Positions 1 through 7,477 of a stretch of 64,000 nt of DNA are shown piece after piece (positions within the stretch are counted from its first letter, which is position 1; each line of letters opens with the position of its first letter). The stretch covers positions 195,896 to 259,895 of the forward strand of contig NZ_LN881717.1 of assembly GCF_001457435.1 (NCBI RefSeq). Direction: 5' to 3'. A program made the position numbers and the translations under genes. The notes beneath the pieces were generated by a model, which did not search any database, had not been told where the DNA came from, and was given only the letters and a program-made list of their open reading frames with translations. The DNA is from Actinobaculum massiliense (GTDB taxonomy: Bacteria; Actinomycetota; Actinomycetes; Actinomycetales; Actinomycetaceae).

Positions 1-239
1 TGGATATGACCGGAAGTATCGCCTTTGCGCCAGTATTCCTGCCTAGATCGCGACCAAAACCAAACGCGGCCGCTGCTCAGGGTGCGGGCAAGTGCCAGCG
101 CGTCCATATAGCCCAGCATAAGAACCTTGCGGGAGGAGGCGTCTTGGATAATCGCCGGTATAAGCCCGCGCGCATCGAACTTCAGGCGCTCTTCCAGTTG
201 CTGCGCGAGTTCCGTTTCGCTTGTGGTTTCAGGCTCCAT
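1..239 (-). CDS. hisI: Phosphoribosyl-AMP cyclohydrolase HisI, N-terminal part (cut by window start)
   Basis: Read on the minus strand from an ATG at 239, the frame stays open to base 1 and gives about 79 residues. HisI opens the ring of phosphoribosyl-AMP in the third step of histidine synthesis. The visible part has the family hallmark [18 protein letters not shown] near the window edge and, before it, the LMLGYMD stretch typical of HisI. The ATG overlaps the end of hisF by 11 bases, so the two are translationally linked, as in many actinobacterial his operons. The metal-binding C-terminal half lies outside the window. Confidence 0.9.
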   Translation of the reverse strand, partial: MEPETTSETELAQQLEERLKFDARGLIPAIIQDASSRKVLMLGYMDALALARTLSSGRVWFWSRSRQEYWRKGDTSGHI

Positions 240-993
240 GAACCTCGTAGCCTTCCTGCGCGAGGAACCGCTTCACTTCGGCGATACTGAAGGTGCCAAA
301 ATGGAAAACTGAGGCCGCCAGCACCGCATTCGCACCGGCCGCCAGCGCCTGGCTGAAATGCTCAAGCTTCCCGGCTCCACCGGAGGCGATAATTGGTATA
401 TCCACCGCCTCGCGCACCGCGCTAATCAGCGCTGTATCGAAGCCGTCGGTGGTTCCGTCCGCGTCCATGGAGGTGAGCAGGATTTCCCCCGCCCCGCGCT
501 CGGTGACCTCCTTCGCCCAGGCGACCGCGTCGATCCCGGTCCGCTTTTTCCCGCCGTGGGTGGTGATCTCCCACCGCATCTGCGCGCCCTGTGAGCGCCG
601 CGCGTCAATGCTCACCACCAGCACCTGGTTGCCAAATTCCGCGGTGATCTCGCTAATAAGCTCGGGCCGGGCAACAGCTGCCGAGTTCACGCCCACCTTA
701 TCAGCACCGGCAGCCAGCAACCTGCGCGCGTCCTCCACGCTGCGCACTCCCCCGCCCACGGTAAGCGGTACAAACACTTCATCGGCGGTAGCAGCGACGA
801 CGTCGTACATGGTGCCGCGATCCTCATTGGTTGCTGAGATATCGAGGAAAGCGATTTCATCGGCGCCTTCATCACTGTATTTGCGCGCTAGCTCCACCGG
901 ATCGCCGGCGTCGCGCTGCTCCTCGAAATTCACGCCCTTGACCACTCGGCCACCAGCCACATCCAGGCACGGAATGATTCGTATCGCTACCAT
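229..993 (-). CDS. hisF: Imidazole glycerol phosphate synthase subunit HisF
   Basis: HisF is the cyclase half of the HisHF enzyme. It uses ammonia from HisH to convert PRFAR into imidazole glycerol phosphate and AICAR. The 254-residue length is normal for this (beta-alpha)8 barrel. The two catalytic aspartates are present: Asp11 in IIPCLDV and Asp130 in VVSIDAR. The phosphate-binding loops GGGVRS and ASGGAG are also visible. The ATG has a good ribosome site (AAGGAGG) seven bases upstream. The gene is the first his gene inside the window on its strand, runs into hisI, and is divergent from the kinase-like gene at 1056. Confidence 0.96.
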   Translation of the reverse strand: MVAIRIIPCLDVAGGRVVKGVNFEEQRDAGDPVELARKYSDEGADEIAFLDISATNEDRGTMYDVVAATADEVFVPLTVGGGVRSVEDARRLLAAGADKVGVNSAAVARPELISEITAEFGNQVLVVSIDARRSQGAQMRWEITTHGGKKRTGIDAVAWAKEVTERGAGEILLTSMDADGTTDGFDTALISAVREAVDIPIIASGGAGKLEHFSQALAAGANAVLAASVFHFGTFSIAEVKRFLAQEGYEVHGA

Positions 994-1055
994 GGTTAGC
1001 CTCCTTCGCCACCTTTACCGAGACGTGCGCCCAGACTACCCGCTAAGCTCAACGG

Positions 1056-1661
1056 GTGACTTTTGATTCCAGCGAGGCCATCGCTCGCCGCTGGGCCAAC
1101 GGCAGCGGGACGCGTATTTATGCCATTGACGGACGCTCGGGGGCCGGCAAGTCAACCCTCGCCCGCAAGATTCGCGAGCAGATAAAAGCGGCGAATCCTT
1201 CTGTTCGAGTGATTCTGATCGAGGTCGAGAACCATATCCCGGGCTGGAGCGGCCTGGTGGACGGCGTTCAAAACATCGCGGATGACATTCTGGAGCCGTT
1301 TCTAGCGAACGGCTACTTTAGCGCTCGCGGCTGGAACTGGTACACCTCGCGGTGGAATCCTCCCCGCCGTCATCCCGCCCGCGGCCGCGCCGAAATCCTG
1401 CTACTCGTTGGGTGCGGATCCACCTCGTTGGCTTGCGCGCCCTACCTGCGCGAAAGCGTGTGGATCGAAGCTCCGAAAGCTGTGCGCCGGGCCCGGGTGA
1501 CCGCGCGCGAAGGCGATCCGGGCGAATGGTGGGAGCTGTGGGCTCGCCAGGAAGAAGCACTCCTAGCCCAGCATCATTCGCCCGCCCAGGCGGATTTTGT
1601 ACTTCCTAGCGCAGAGCTAGCTACTGCCCAAGACGCCGAGCACATCCACAATCGCAACTAG
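1056..1661 (+). CDS. P-loop nucleoside/uridine kinase-like ATP-binding protein
   Basis: A 201-residue protein with a clear Walker A motif, GRSGAGKS at residues 26-33, after a short beta strand (IYAID). This arrangement is typical of uridine-kinase-like P-loop proteins. The substrate cannot be read from the sequence; nucleoside or small-molecule phosphorylation is inference. The GTG start lacks a Shine-Dalgarno sequence, but TAAGCT at 1044-1049 lies six bases upstream, which suggests a leaderless message. The last 45 bases overlap the end of the FKBP lipoprotein gene tail-to-tail. The Arg/Trp-rich stretch around residues 85-105 has no motif I recognise. Confidence 0.7.
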   Translation: MTFDSSEAIARRWANGSGTRIYAIDGRSGAGKSTLARKIREQIKAANPSVRVILIEVENHIPGWSGLVDGVQNIADDILEPFLANGYFSARGWNWYTSRWNPPRRHPARGRAEILLLVGCGSTSLACAPYLRESVWIEAPKAVRRARVTAREGDPGEWWELWARQEEALLAQHHSPAQADFVLPSAELATAQDAEHIHNRN

Positions 1662-2477
1662 ATCATGATCCCCGTTGGCTTTGGCTGCGGGAATCAAAAT
1701 CGCTAACCGGCTCCCCACTTTTTGGTCGCGGATCGAGGTGCGTAAACCCTCCATTAACTCGCTCATCGCTACCCCGCGTGGCCCGCCGTCCATCCAGGTG
1801 GATTCGTAGATCTGGCCTTCCGTGTTGGCGAGTACATACTGCAGGGCAACGGCGTCGTCGCCCCCTACTTGGATTCCTTCACCGGCTACCAGCGGTACCA
1901 CCCGCAACTCAGAAATCGGGCCGCCGCCCTGGGTCAACACCGGGCCGGCACCCTCGCCTTCACCAATTCCCGGCATGCCGTTGCCCGGTTCGGGAACGGG
2001 AAGGCGCTCCCCGCGGGCATTGGTATACAAAATGTCCACCACCGCGATCTCAACCGCGCTGGCGTCACCCGCGATAAGCCCCGGCCGCTCAATAATGAGG
2101 CGAGTGCCCTCGCGCATGCCGGTGACGAACTGGGCTATATCCCCAATCGAATCCGCGGTAGCCTTGCCCAGCCGTACCTGCCCAGTGTCATATTCATGCA
2201 CAGGGGCGTCAGTGCGCGAATCGAAGGAGGTGGCGCGGAATAGAATCGGGCTCCCCGAGGAAATTTCCACCCCGTCGCCGGATGACTCAATGCTCACCCG
2301 AGTATCGGAAAGGCGGGCCTGGCCGGTAGTCGTAATTGAAACCGGAGCGCCGAATCCTCCCTCGATTTTGAGCGACCACTCCTCACCCGCGGCAGAGCAA
2401 CCGGCTAGCGGCAGCAGACCGGCAAGTATCCCCGCCAACGCGAAGTACGCCGTGGCGAGTTTGCGCCCAGGCCTCAT
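1617..2477 (-). CDS. Secreted lipoprotein with two FKBP-type peptidyl-prolyl isomerase-like domains
   Basis: The 286-residue product starts with a lipoprotein signal peptide: positively charged start, hydrophobic core, and lipobox LAGC with the acylated Cys27. It should sit on the outer face of the membrane. Two FKBP-like segments follow (about residues 65-150 and 185-283). Both show the pattern of a beta strand, a phrase like FVTGMREGTRLII or LMEGLRTSIRDQKVGSRL, and a final VVDIL/IVDVLGV strand. Aromatic active-site residues are poorly kept, so isomerase activity is uncertain. The ATG overlaps the pafA stop as ATGA. FKBP genes next to pafA are known in Streptomyces. A direct role in pupylation is unlikely because the protein is extracytoplasmic. 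Confidence 0.75.
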   Translation of the reverse strand: MRPGRKLATAYFALAGILAGLLPLAGCSAAGEEWSLKIEGGFGAPVSITTTGQARLSDTRVSIESSGDGVEISSGSPILFRATSFDSRTDAPVHEYDTGQVRLGKATADSIGDIAQFVTGMREGTRLIIERPGLIAGDASAVEIAVVDILYTNARGERLPVPEPGNGMPGIGEGEGAGPVLTQGGGPISELRVVPLVAGEGIQVGGDDAVALQYVLANTEGQIYESTWMDGGPRGVAMSELMEGLRTSIRDQKVGSRLAILIPAAKANGDHDLVAIVDVLGVLGSS

Positions 2478-3901
2478 CCGAGCTCCGCCATCAGCCGCGC
2501 CGCCACTTCACTTTCGGTTTGCAGCGGCTCATCGAGCACCACGGTGGAGTTACTTTCTGATTCCATCAAACGCAGAGTGCTCCAGTCCACCGCCACATCC
2601 CGGCGCGCCTTGTGGGCTTTGGCAACAAATTCCCCGCGAATCTTCGCCCGGGTGGTTTGCGGGGGCCGGCGAAGTGCCTCGTTAACATCTTCGGGAGCCA
2701 CAATGCGTTTAAGCATGCCGCTTTCTTCCATGCGGTGGCGCAATCCTTCCGGCCCAATATCGTGATAGGCCAGGTCCAGGCGCGCCAAGCGGGAATCTTC
2801 CATCTTGATCCCCGAGCGCTCCACGTAGCGGCGAAGCAGCATAAGCTTTGCGGCCCAGTCGATTTCCTGGCTAATTGCCTCCGGCGCACCGGCCTTCACC
2901 GCTTCTAGAGCGCGAGTCCATAGCTCGAAGAGGTAGCGGCGCACCGGGTCGAGCGCCTGCGTGTAGCCCTTCTTCTCGTAATGGTTGAGGACGGCGTCCC
3001 GGAAACGCTCTTGGATCGCGATCGGATCGGAATAACCGCCTGCCGCCAGCTCCAGGTTGGCGCGGCCGGAAAGATCCGAGGCGGTGATGCGGATGGCATG
3101 CATGGGATCGGCGAGCTCTAGAGATGGCAAAATTGCGCCTTCTTCGAGCATCACCAGCAAGGCTTCGGTAATCGCAACTTTCAGGCCGGTGGTTGGTTCG
3201 GCCACATTCGAATCCCCCACGATAACGTGCATACGGCGGTACTCCTCGGAATTGCCGTGCGGTTCATCGCGGGTGTTAATCATGGGCCGCGACCGCGTGG
3301 ATGCAGAGGAGATAGCGTCCCACATTTGGTGGCTACGCTGGGAAAACTCGTAGCGAACATGGCCGTCTTCGCCGCGGAAAAGGAGGCCCGCGCCGGTCAC
3401 GATCTGGCGGGTGACGAAGAACGGCACCAGCCGCGCGATCCGATCCCGGAAATCGGCGCGGCGATGGAGCATGTAGTTCTCGTGGCAACCGAAAGAGTTG
3501 CCGGCCGCATCCACATTGTTCTTGAACAAGTGGATCACGCCCGGGGTGCCAGCCTTCGCCAGCTTTTTATTGGCCGTTTCCATGAGGCGCGCAAAATAGG
3601 CCTCGCCGGCGCGGTCATTGGCTAGCAGGTCGTAAATCGAATCGCATTCGGCGGTGGCGTACTCGGGGTGTGCCCCGACGTCGAGGTAAAGCCGCGCACC
3701 GTTTTCCAAAAATGTATTAGTGGAGCGGCTACGCTGCATTACCGGCTCAAATAAAAGCTGGGCTGCATCTTCCGGGTCCAGAGGCGGGTTCCCACCCCGC
3801 GTCGAAGCGCACGTGAGGCCGTACTCGGTTTCGATCCCCATCACCCGCCGCGGGAGCATGCTCGTGGCGCTAGTCCCGCGCGCGGCGCTCGAATCGCTCA
3901 C
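2474..3901 (-). CDS. pafA: Pup--protein ligase PafA
   Basis: PafA joins the C-terminal glutamate of Pup to lysines of target proteins using ATP, and belongs to the glutamine synthetase-like/carboxylate-amine ligase fold. The 475-residue length is normal. The N-terminal Mg/ATP motif MGIETEYG is at residues 21-28, and the catalytic aspartate is Asp74 in LYLDVGAHPEYATAE. Further family blocks are NSFGCHENYM and INTRDEPH. I chose the GTG start at 3901 because it overlaps the pup stop as GTGA and an AAGGGCGG site precedes it; the internal ATG at 3859 has no ribosome site. PafA lacks the long insert seen in Dop. The stop overlaps the start of the downstream FKBP lipoprotein. Confidence 0.97.
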   Translation of the reverse strand: MSDSSAARGTSATSMLPRRVMGIETEYGLTCASTRGGNPPLDPEDAAQLLFEPVMQRSRSTNTFLENGARLYLDVGAHPEYATAECDSIYDLLANDRAGEAYFARLMETANKKLAKAGTPGVIHLFKNNVDAAGNSFGCHENYMLHRRADFRDRIARLVPFFVTRQIVTGAGLLFRGEDGHVRYEFSQRSHQMWDAISSASTRSRPMINTRDEPHGNSEEYRRMHVIVGDSNVAEPTTGLKVAITEALLVMLEEGAILPSLELADPMHAIRITASDLSGRANLELAAGGYSDPIAIQERFRDAVLNHYEKKGYTQALDPVRRYLFELWTRALEAVKAGAPEAISQEIDWAAKLMLLRRYVERSGIKMEDSRLARLDLAYHDIGPEGLRHRMEESGMLKRIVAPEDVNEALRRPPQTTRAKIRGEFVAKAHKARRDVAVDWSTLRLMESESNSTVVLDEPLQTESEVAARLMAELG

Positions 3902-4080
3902 TGGCCGCCCTTCTGCACGAAGCCCTGCACGAACGAGGACGCGTTCGTTTCCAGCACGCTGTCAATATCGTCCAGCAGCGCATCGATCTGAAAATCCTGC
4001 GCCTTGGGCTCCACCGTCTCCGTTTCGCTTTGCGTTTGCTCAGCGTGGCGGCGCGGCTGCGCGAATTCTTGCTGCGACAT
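3898..4080 (-). CDS. pup: Prokaryotic ubiquitin-like protein Pup
   Basis: Pup is the small, mostly disordered protein tag of Actinobacteria. This one has 60 residues, is rich in Gln, Glu and Asp, and carries the conserved C-terminal half (FQIDALLDDIDSVLETN, SFVQGFVQKGGQ) that becomes a helix when it binds the ATPase coiled coil or the ligase. It ends in Gly-Gly-Gln, so Dop must deamidate it to Glu before PafA can use it. A strong AAGGAGAAGG site precedes the ATG. An 88-base gap separates it from dop, and it overlaps pafA by four bases. In proteasome-bearing relatives prcB and prcA lie between pup and pafA; here they are absent. Confidence 0.97.
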   Translation of the reverse strand: MSQQEFAQPRRHAEQTQSETETVEPKAQDFQIDALLDDIDSVLETNASSFVQGFVQKGGQ

Positions 4081-4130
4081 AGCCTTCTCCTTTGATTTTG
4101 CTCTTCTTCAGTTCTAACCGTTTTGTGATC

Positions 4131-4148
4131 CCCCGGCTATAACCGGGG
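4131..4148 (-). promoter_or_regulatory. Small GC-rich hairpin between dop and pup
   Basis: CCCCGG (4131-4136) pairs with CCGGGG (4143-4148) around a six-base loop in the 88-base gap between the dop stop and the pup start. It has no T-run behind it on either strand, so it is not a classical terminator. It might act as a processing site or an RNA stabiliser that sets the Pup level apart from Dop. That role is inference. Confidence 0.35.
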
Positions 4149-4168
4149 CTACGCGCGGGCGGGTAGCC

Positions 4169-5755
4169 CTACTCGGCTTTGAGACCCGCAATGACGTCGC
4201 TCATGGTCTCAGACCGTGCAATCAAATCCTCCACCTTTTCCCGGGTCCCGCCACGCGGATCGCGGAGCGGTATGCGAATTAGCTCTTCACCGCCCGGGTC
4301 GACGACGGCGGAGGTCCAGCTCGCGGAGATCACCCGATCGGTAAATTTCCGGATAAGTTGCCCGCGCATATATGCCCGAGTATCTTCCGGCGGGTTGTAT
4401 GCGGCCCAGCTCACTTCGGCGTCGTCAAACAAACGCCTCACCTGGCCCCGGGCGGAAAGCATTCCCACAATCGAGCGCTCGCGGCGCAGGTCGTGCCATT
4501 GCAGGTCGAGGGCGCGGATCGTATCGCTACTCCAGTCCAGGTTGCGCCGCTCGCGCATTTGTTGCAGCAACTGATATTTGCCGATCCATTCCACCTCGGC
4601 GGCGGCGGAGAACATATCCGTGCGGATCTTATCGAGCGTGCCCTGCCACAGGTCGAGAATTTCCGCGGTATCCCAATCCGGGCCGCCGTGCGCGTTCACC
4701 AAATCGCCAATCACATCCAGGTACTGCTGCTGAATGTCGATGGCGGTGCGATCCGGGCCGGAGAACATTTCGATCTTTTGCTTCAGGCTCAGGTCCCGGG
4801 AGACCGCCCAGCTGGCGGGAACCGGCTGGTTAATCAGCGCGGTTTCCAATTCGAGGGGGACCTCGTCTTGTTCCAGCATCCACAAGACCAGCGCGGTGGT
4901 TCCCACCTTCAGCAGAATCGACACGTCGAATTGGTTTGCGTCGCCACCGATCACGTGGAATCGGCGATAGCGGCTCGGCTGCGCGTGTGGTTCGTCGCGG
5001 GTGTTGATAATTGGCCGGTTAAACGTCGTCTCCAACCCCACATCGTTTTCGACATAGTCAGCGCGCTGCGAGATCTGGAATCCCGGCGCGCTGGAGGTTG
5101 GCCCCAGGCCCACACGTCCGGTCCCGCACAAAATCGGGCGGGTGACGAAGAAAGGGGTGAGGTAGCGAATAATCTCGGAAAACTCTACACTCCGCTCCAC
5201 CAGGTAGTTCTCGTGGGAGCCGTAGGCGGCGCCTTTCCCGTCCACATTGTTCTTATATACGACCACGTCCCGGCCCTGGCGCGCCATAATCTCCATTGCT
5301 TCGCGCGCGATCTCCTCACCGGCGCGATCCCAGAGCACCGCCTCGCGCGGATTCGAAACCTCCGGCGAGGAGTACTCCGGGTGAGCATGATCCACGTAGA
5401 GCCGCCCTCCATTGGACAGCACCGCGTTGGAGGCGTGCGGCGCCGCCAGCTCCTCGGTGCTCGGGCGCCGAATGGCCTGCAAATCGAGCCCGCCCGACGG
5501 GGCCAGATGGTCCGGATCATCGGTGAGCATGGACGGATCGGCCGTGGCCCGGTCTAGCCGAAAACCGCGTGCATCATTGAGCGGATCTTCCCCCGTGTAA
5601 TCCCAGCGTACGGCCGGCCCAGCGCCAGAGGCTTTACCCTCTCGCCCGTAAGCGGTGACGATTGCCTCCGAGAGTTCGATTGGGCTGGCGGCGGTATCGG
5701 CAGGTTCGAGAATCCCGAATTCGGTTTCCAAACCCACGATCCTACGAGTGGTCAT
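4169..5755 (-). CDS. dop: Depupylase/deamidase of Pup, Dop
   Basis: Dop converts the C-terminal Gln of Pup to Glu and also removes Pup from tagged proteins. It is a paralogue of PafA. The 528 residues include VGLETEFG at the start, the catalytic Asp122 in LYVDHAHPEYSSPE, NYLVERSVEF, and INTRDEPHAQPSRYRRFHV. Residues about 40-85 form the insertion (Dop loop) that PafA lacks, which separates the two calls. The ATG follows a GGGAGG site. It lies 28 bases after arc and is read in the same direction as arc, pup and pafA, so one operon is likely. Because Pup here ends in GGQ, Dop activity is needed for any pupylation. Confidence 0.97.
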   Translation of the reverse strand: MTTRRIVGLETEFGILEPADTAASPIELSEAIVTAYGREGKASGAGPAVRWDYTGEDPLNDARGFRLDRATADPSMLTDDPDHLAPSGGLDLQAIRRPSTEELAAPHASNAVLSNGGRLYVDHAHPEYSSPEVSNPREAVLWDRAGEEIAREAMEIMARQGRDVVVYKNNVDGKGAAYGSHENYLVERSVEFSEIIRYLTPFFVTRPILCGTGRVGLGPTSSAPGFQISQRADYVENDVGLETTFNRPIINTRDEPHAQPSRYRRFHVIGGDANQFDVSILLKVGTTALVLWMLEQDEVPLELETALINQPVPASWAVSRDLSLKQKIEMFSGPDRTAIDIQQQYLDVIGDLVNAHGGPDWDTAEILDLWQGTLDKIRTDMFSAAAEVEWIGKYQLLQQMRERRNLDWSSDTIRALDLQWHDLRRERSIVGMLSARGQVRRLFDDAEVSWAAYNPPEDTRAYMRGQLIRKFTDRVISASWTSAVVDPGGEELIRIPLRDPRGGTREKVEDLIARSETMSDVIAGLKAE

Positions 5756-5783
5756 TTAGCTTCCTCCCTGAGTAGCTCTCGCC

Positions 5784-7349
5784 TTACAGCGGCCGAATAG
5801 CGACGATCTTTTCGCCGCGAGTACGCCCGTTGACCTTGGCCCATTCTTCCGGATCCGAGATCTGATCGAGTTGCGAGTTTTCGCGTGCCTCGGCCCTCAC
5901 CGCAGCCGAAATATTCGCCCGTGAGATCCCCCGCTCCCCGCTTTGCAGGAACGTCTTAATAGCCAGCTTCTTTACCCGGTCCACGATCCCAGCCAGCATG
6001 GCGCCGGAAACGAAATCGCTAATATAGAGCGTTTCGCGCTGCCCCGAGTTGTAAGTGAGCTCCACGTAGCGCAGTTCATCCGTGCGCGCGAAAAGCTCAT
6101 CGGCCAGTTGCGCGCGAAGTGCCCGAGCCGCCTGGTCGGCGGTCCCGTGGGCAGCAATTTCCGCCGCGCTAAAGGGCAGATCCGCGGTGAGGTACTTCGA
6201 GAGGATCTCCAGCGATCCGGCGTAATCAGGCCGGTCAATCAGGATTTTCACGTCCAGGCGTCCGGGGCGCAGTAGCGCAGGATCAATCATGTCTTCGCGG
6301 TTGGAGGCGCCGATAACGATCACATTGTCCAGTTGCTCCACACCGTCAATTTCCGCCAAAAGCTGGGGCACAATCGTGGTTTCGACGTCAGAAGAAATTC
6401 CCGATCCGCGGGTGCGGAACAGCGCTTCCATCTCATCAAAGAAAATAATGACCGGAATGCCCTGACTGGCACGGTCGCGGGCGCGTGAGAAAATCTCGCG
6501 AATTTGCCGCTCGGTTTCACCCACGTACTTATCGAGCAGTTGGGGGCCTTTGATATTGAGGAAGTACGAGCGCGTGGCCCCCTCCCCATTACGTTCGCCG
6601 GCCAAATGCGAAAGTGAGGTTGCCACCGCCTTCGCGATAAGGGTTTTGCCGTTTCCGGGAGGCCCGTAGAGCAGTACTCCCTTGGGCGGTTTCAGTCCGT
6701 GTTCGCGGTAAAGCTCGGGTTGCTGGAAAGGCAGCTCCACCGAGTCGCGGATTTCTTCGATCTGCCGGCCCAGCCCGCCAATGTCTTCGTAGCTGACGTC
6801 CGGAACTTCTTCCAGCATGAGGTGTTCGACGTCGGGGCGCTCCACCCGTTCAAGGATGAACCCGGAACGCAAATCGGCCAAGTAGGTATCCCCCACCCGG
6901 ATATCGGTACCCATGACGCGCCCGCCCACGCGCAAAATTCGCGTTTCATCCGAGTGGATTTTCGCCAGCACGCGCTGCGTATCCAGCACCAGCTCAATAT
7001 GGACGATCTGGCCTGTATCCTCGTACCCGCCAATGCCCATGACCACCATTTCCTGGTTGAGGCGAACCTCCTGACCGGGTCGAAGCTGCTCAATCGCCAC
7101 GTAGGGCGAGGCGGCAACGTTCATTTTGCGCGATCCCATGAGTACATCGACGGAATGGTCCGCGCTGTGCCCACCAATGAAAGTCGCAAAATTTGCCGGC
7201 GGTTTGGACAGCGAATCGAGTTGATCGCCAAGCTCTTGAATACGCTGACGCGCCCCCACCAGCGAGCGCGACAGCCGCTCATTCTTTTCGCGTAGCGACG
7301 CCAATTCGCTCTCAAGCTCAGCCGCTTTTTGCGAGTCAATTTCGGACAT
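5784..7349 (-). CDS. arc: Pup-binding AAA+ ATPase Arc/Mpa
   Basis: This is the ring ATPase that grips Pup and unfolds pupylated proteins. From the chosen ATG (7349) it has 521 residues: an N-terminal coiled coil (about 6-45), tandem OB-fold region (about 60-185), and a AAA domain with Walker A GPPGNGKT (229-236) and Walker B IIFFDEME. I prefer this ATG over a TTG ten codons upstream because GAGGAAAGG precedes it and the TTG overlaps a TACAAT -10 box. The C-terminus is KIVAIRPL. It lacks the GQYL-type HbYX tail with which Mpa opens the 20S proteasome. This matches the missing prcBA genes; in Corynebacterium, Arc is known to work without a proteasome. Confidence 0.95.
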   Translation of the reverse strand: MSEIDSQKAAELESELASLREKNERLSRSLVGARQRIQELGDQLDSLSKPPANFATFIGGHSADHSVDVLMGSRKMNVAASPYVAIEQLRPGQEVRLNQEMVVMGIGGYEDTGQIVHIELVLDTQRVLAKIHSDETRILRVGGRVMGTDIRVGDTYLADLRSGFILERVERPDVEHLMLEEVPDVSYEDIGGLGRQIEEIRDSVELPFQQPELYREHGLKPPKGVLLYGPPGNGKTLIAKAVATSLSHLAGERNGEGATRSYFLNIKGPQLLDKYVGETERQIREIFSRARDRASQGIPVIIFFDEMEALFRTRGSGISSDVETTIVPQLLAEIDGVEQLDNVIVIGASNREDMIDPALLRPGRLDVKILIDRPDYAGSLEILSKYLTADLPFSAAEIAAHGTADQAARALRAQLADELFARTDELRYVELTYNSGQRETLYISDFVSGAMLAGIVDRVKKLAIKTFLQSGERGISRANISAAVRAEARENSQLDQISDPEEWAKVNGRTRGEKIVAIRPL

Positions 7350-7378
7350 GGAAGCCTTTCCTCTTTCAATCTCCGACA

Positions 7379-7384
7379 ATTGTA
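7379..7384 (-). promoter_or_regulatory. Likely -10 element for the arc-dop-pup-pafA operon
   Basis: TACAAT on the minus strand lies about 30 bases before the arc ATG, in the gap after trmI, and leaves room for a short leader with a ribosome site. No good -35 hexamer is seen at 16-18 bases. It is the best promoter candidate for the pupylation operon. Confidence 0.45.
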
Positions 7385-7440
7385 GGGCAGTTGCCGCGAG
7401 CTGTGGTAAGGCAATCTTTACCTATTCCAGTTTTGCTTCG

Positions 7441-7455
7441 CCGCGGCGCGCTAGC
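7441..7455. repeat. Dispersed 15-base element CCGCGGCGCGCTAGC, copy 1
   Basis: The same 15 bases occur at 9510-9524, and 13 of them recur at 13596-13608. All copies lie in short gaps between genes or just past a gene end. The element is GC-rich and contains CTAG, a tetramer usually scarce in such genomes. See the matching finding on gap palindromes. Confidence 0.5.
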
Positions 7456-7477
7456 CGCCCTGCGGCTGCGCTGGCGC

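Noticed and set aside
3859-3901. Internal ATG 3859 as pafA start
   Set aside because: No ribosome site before it, while the GTG at 3901 overlaps the pup stop and follows a purine-rich site.
4358-5557. 399-residue open frame on the plus strand
   Set aside because: Fully antisense to dop; composition like other mirror frames.
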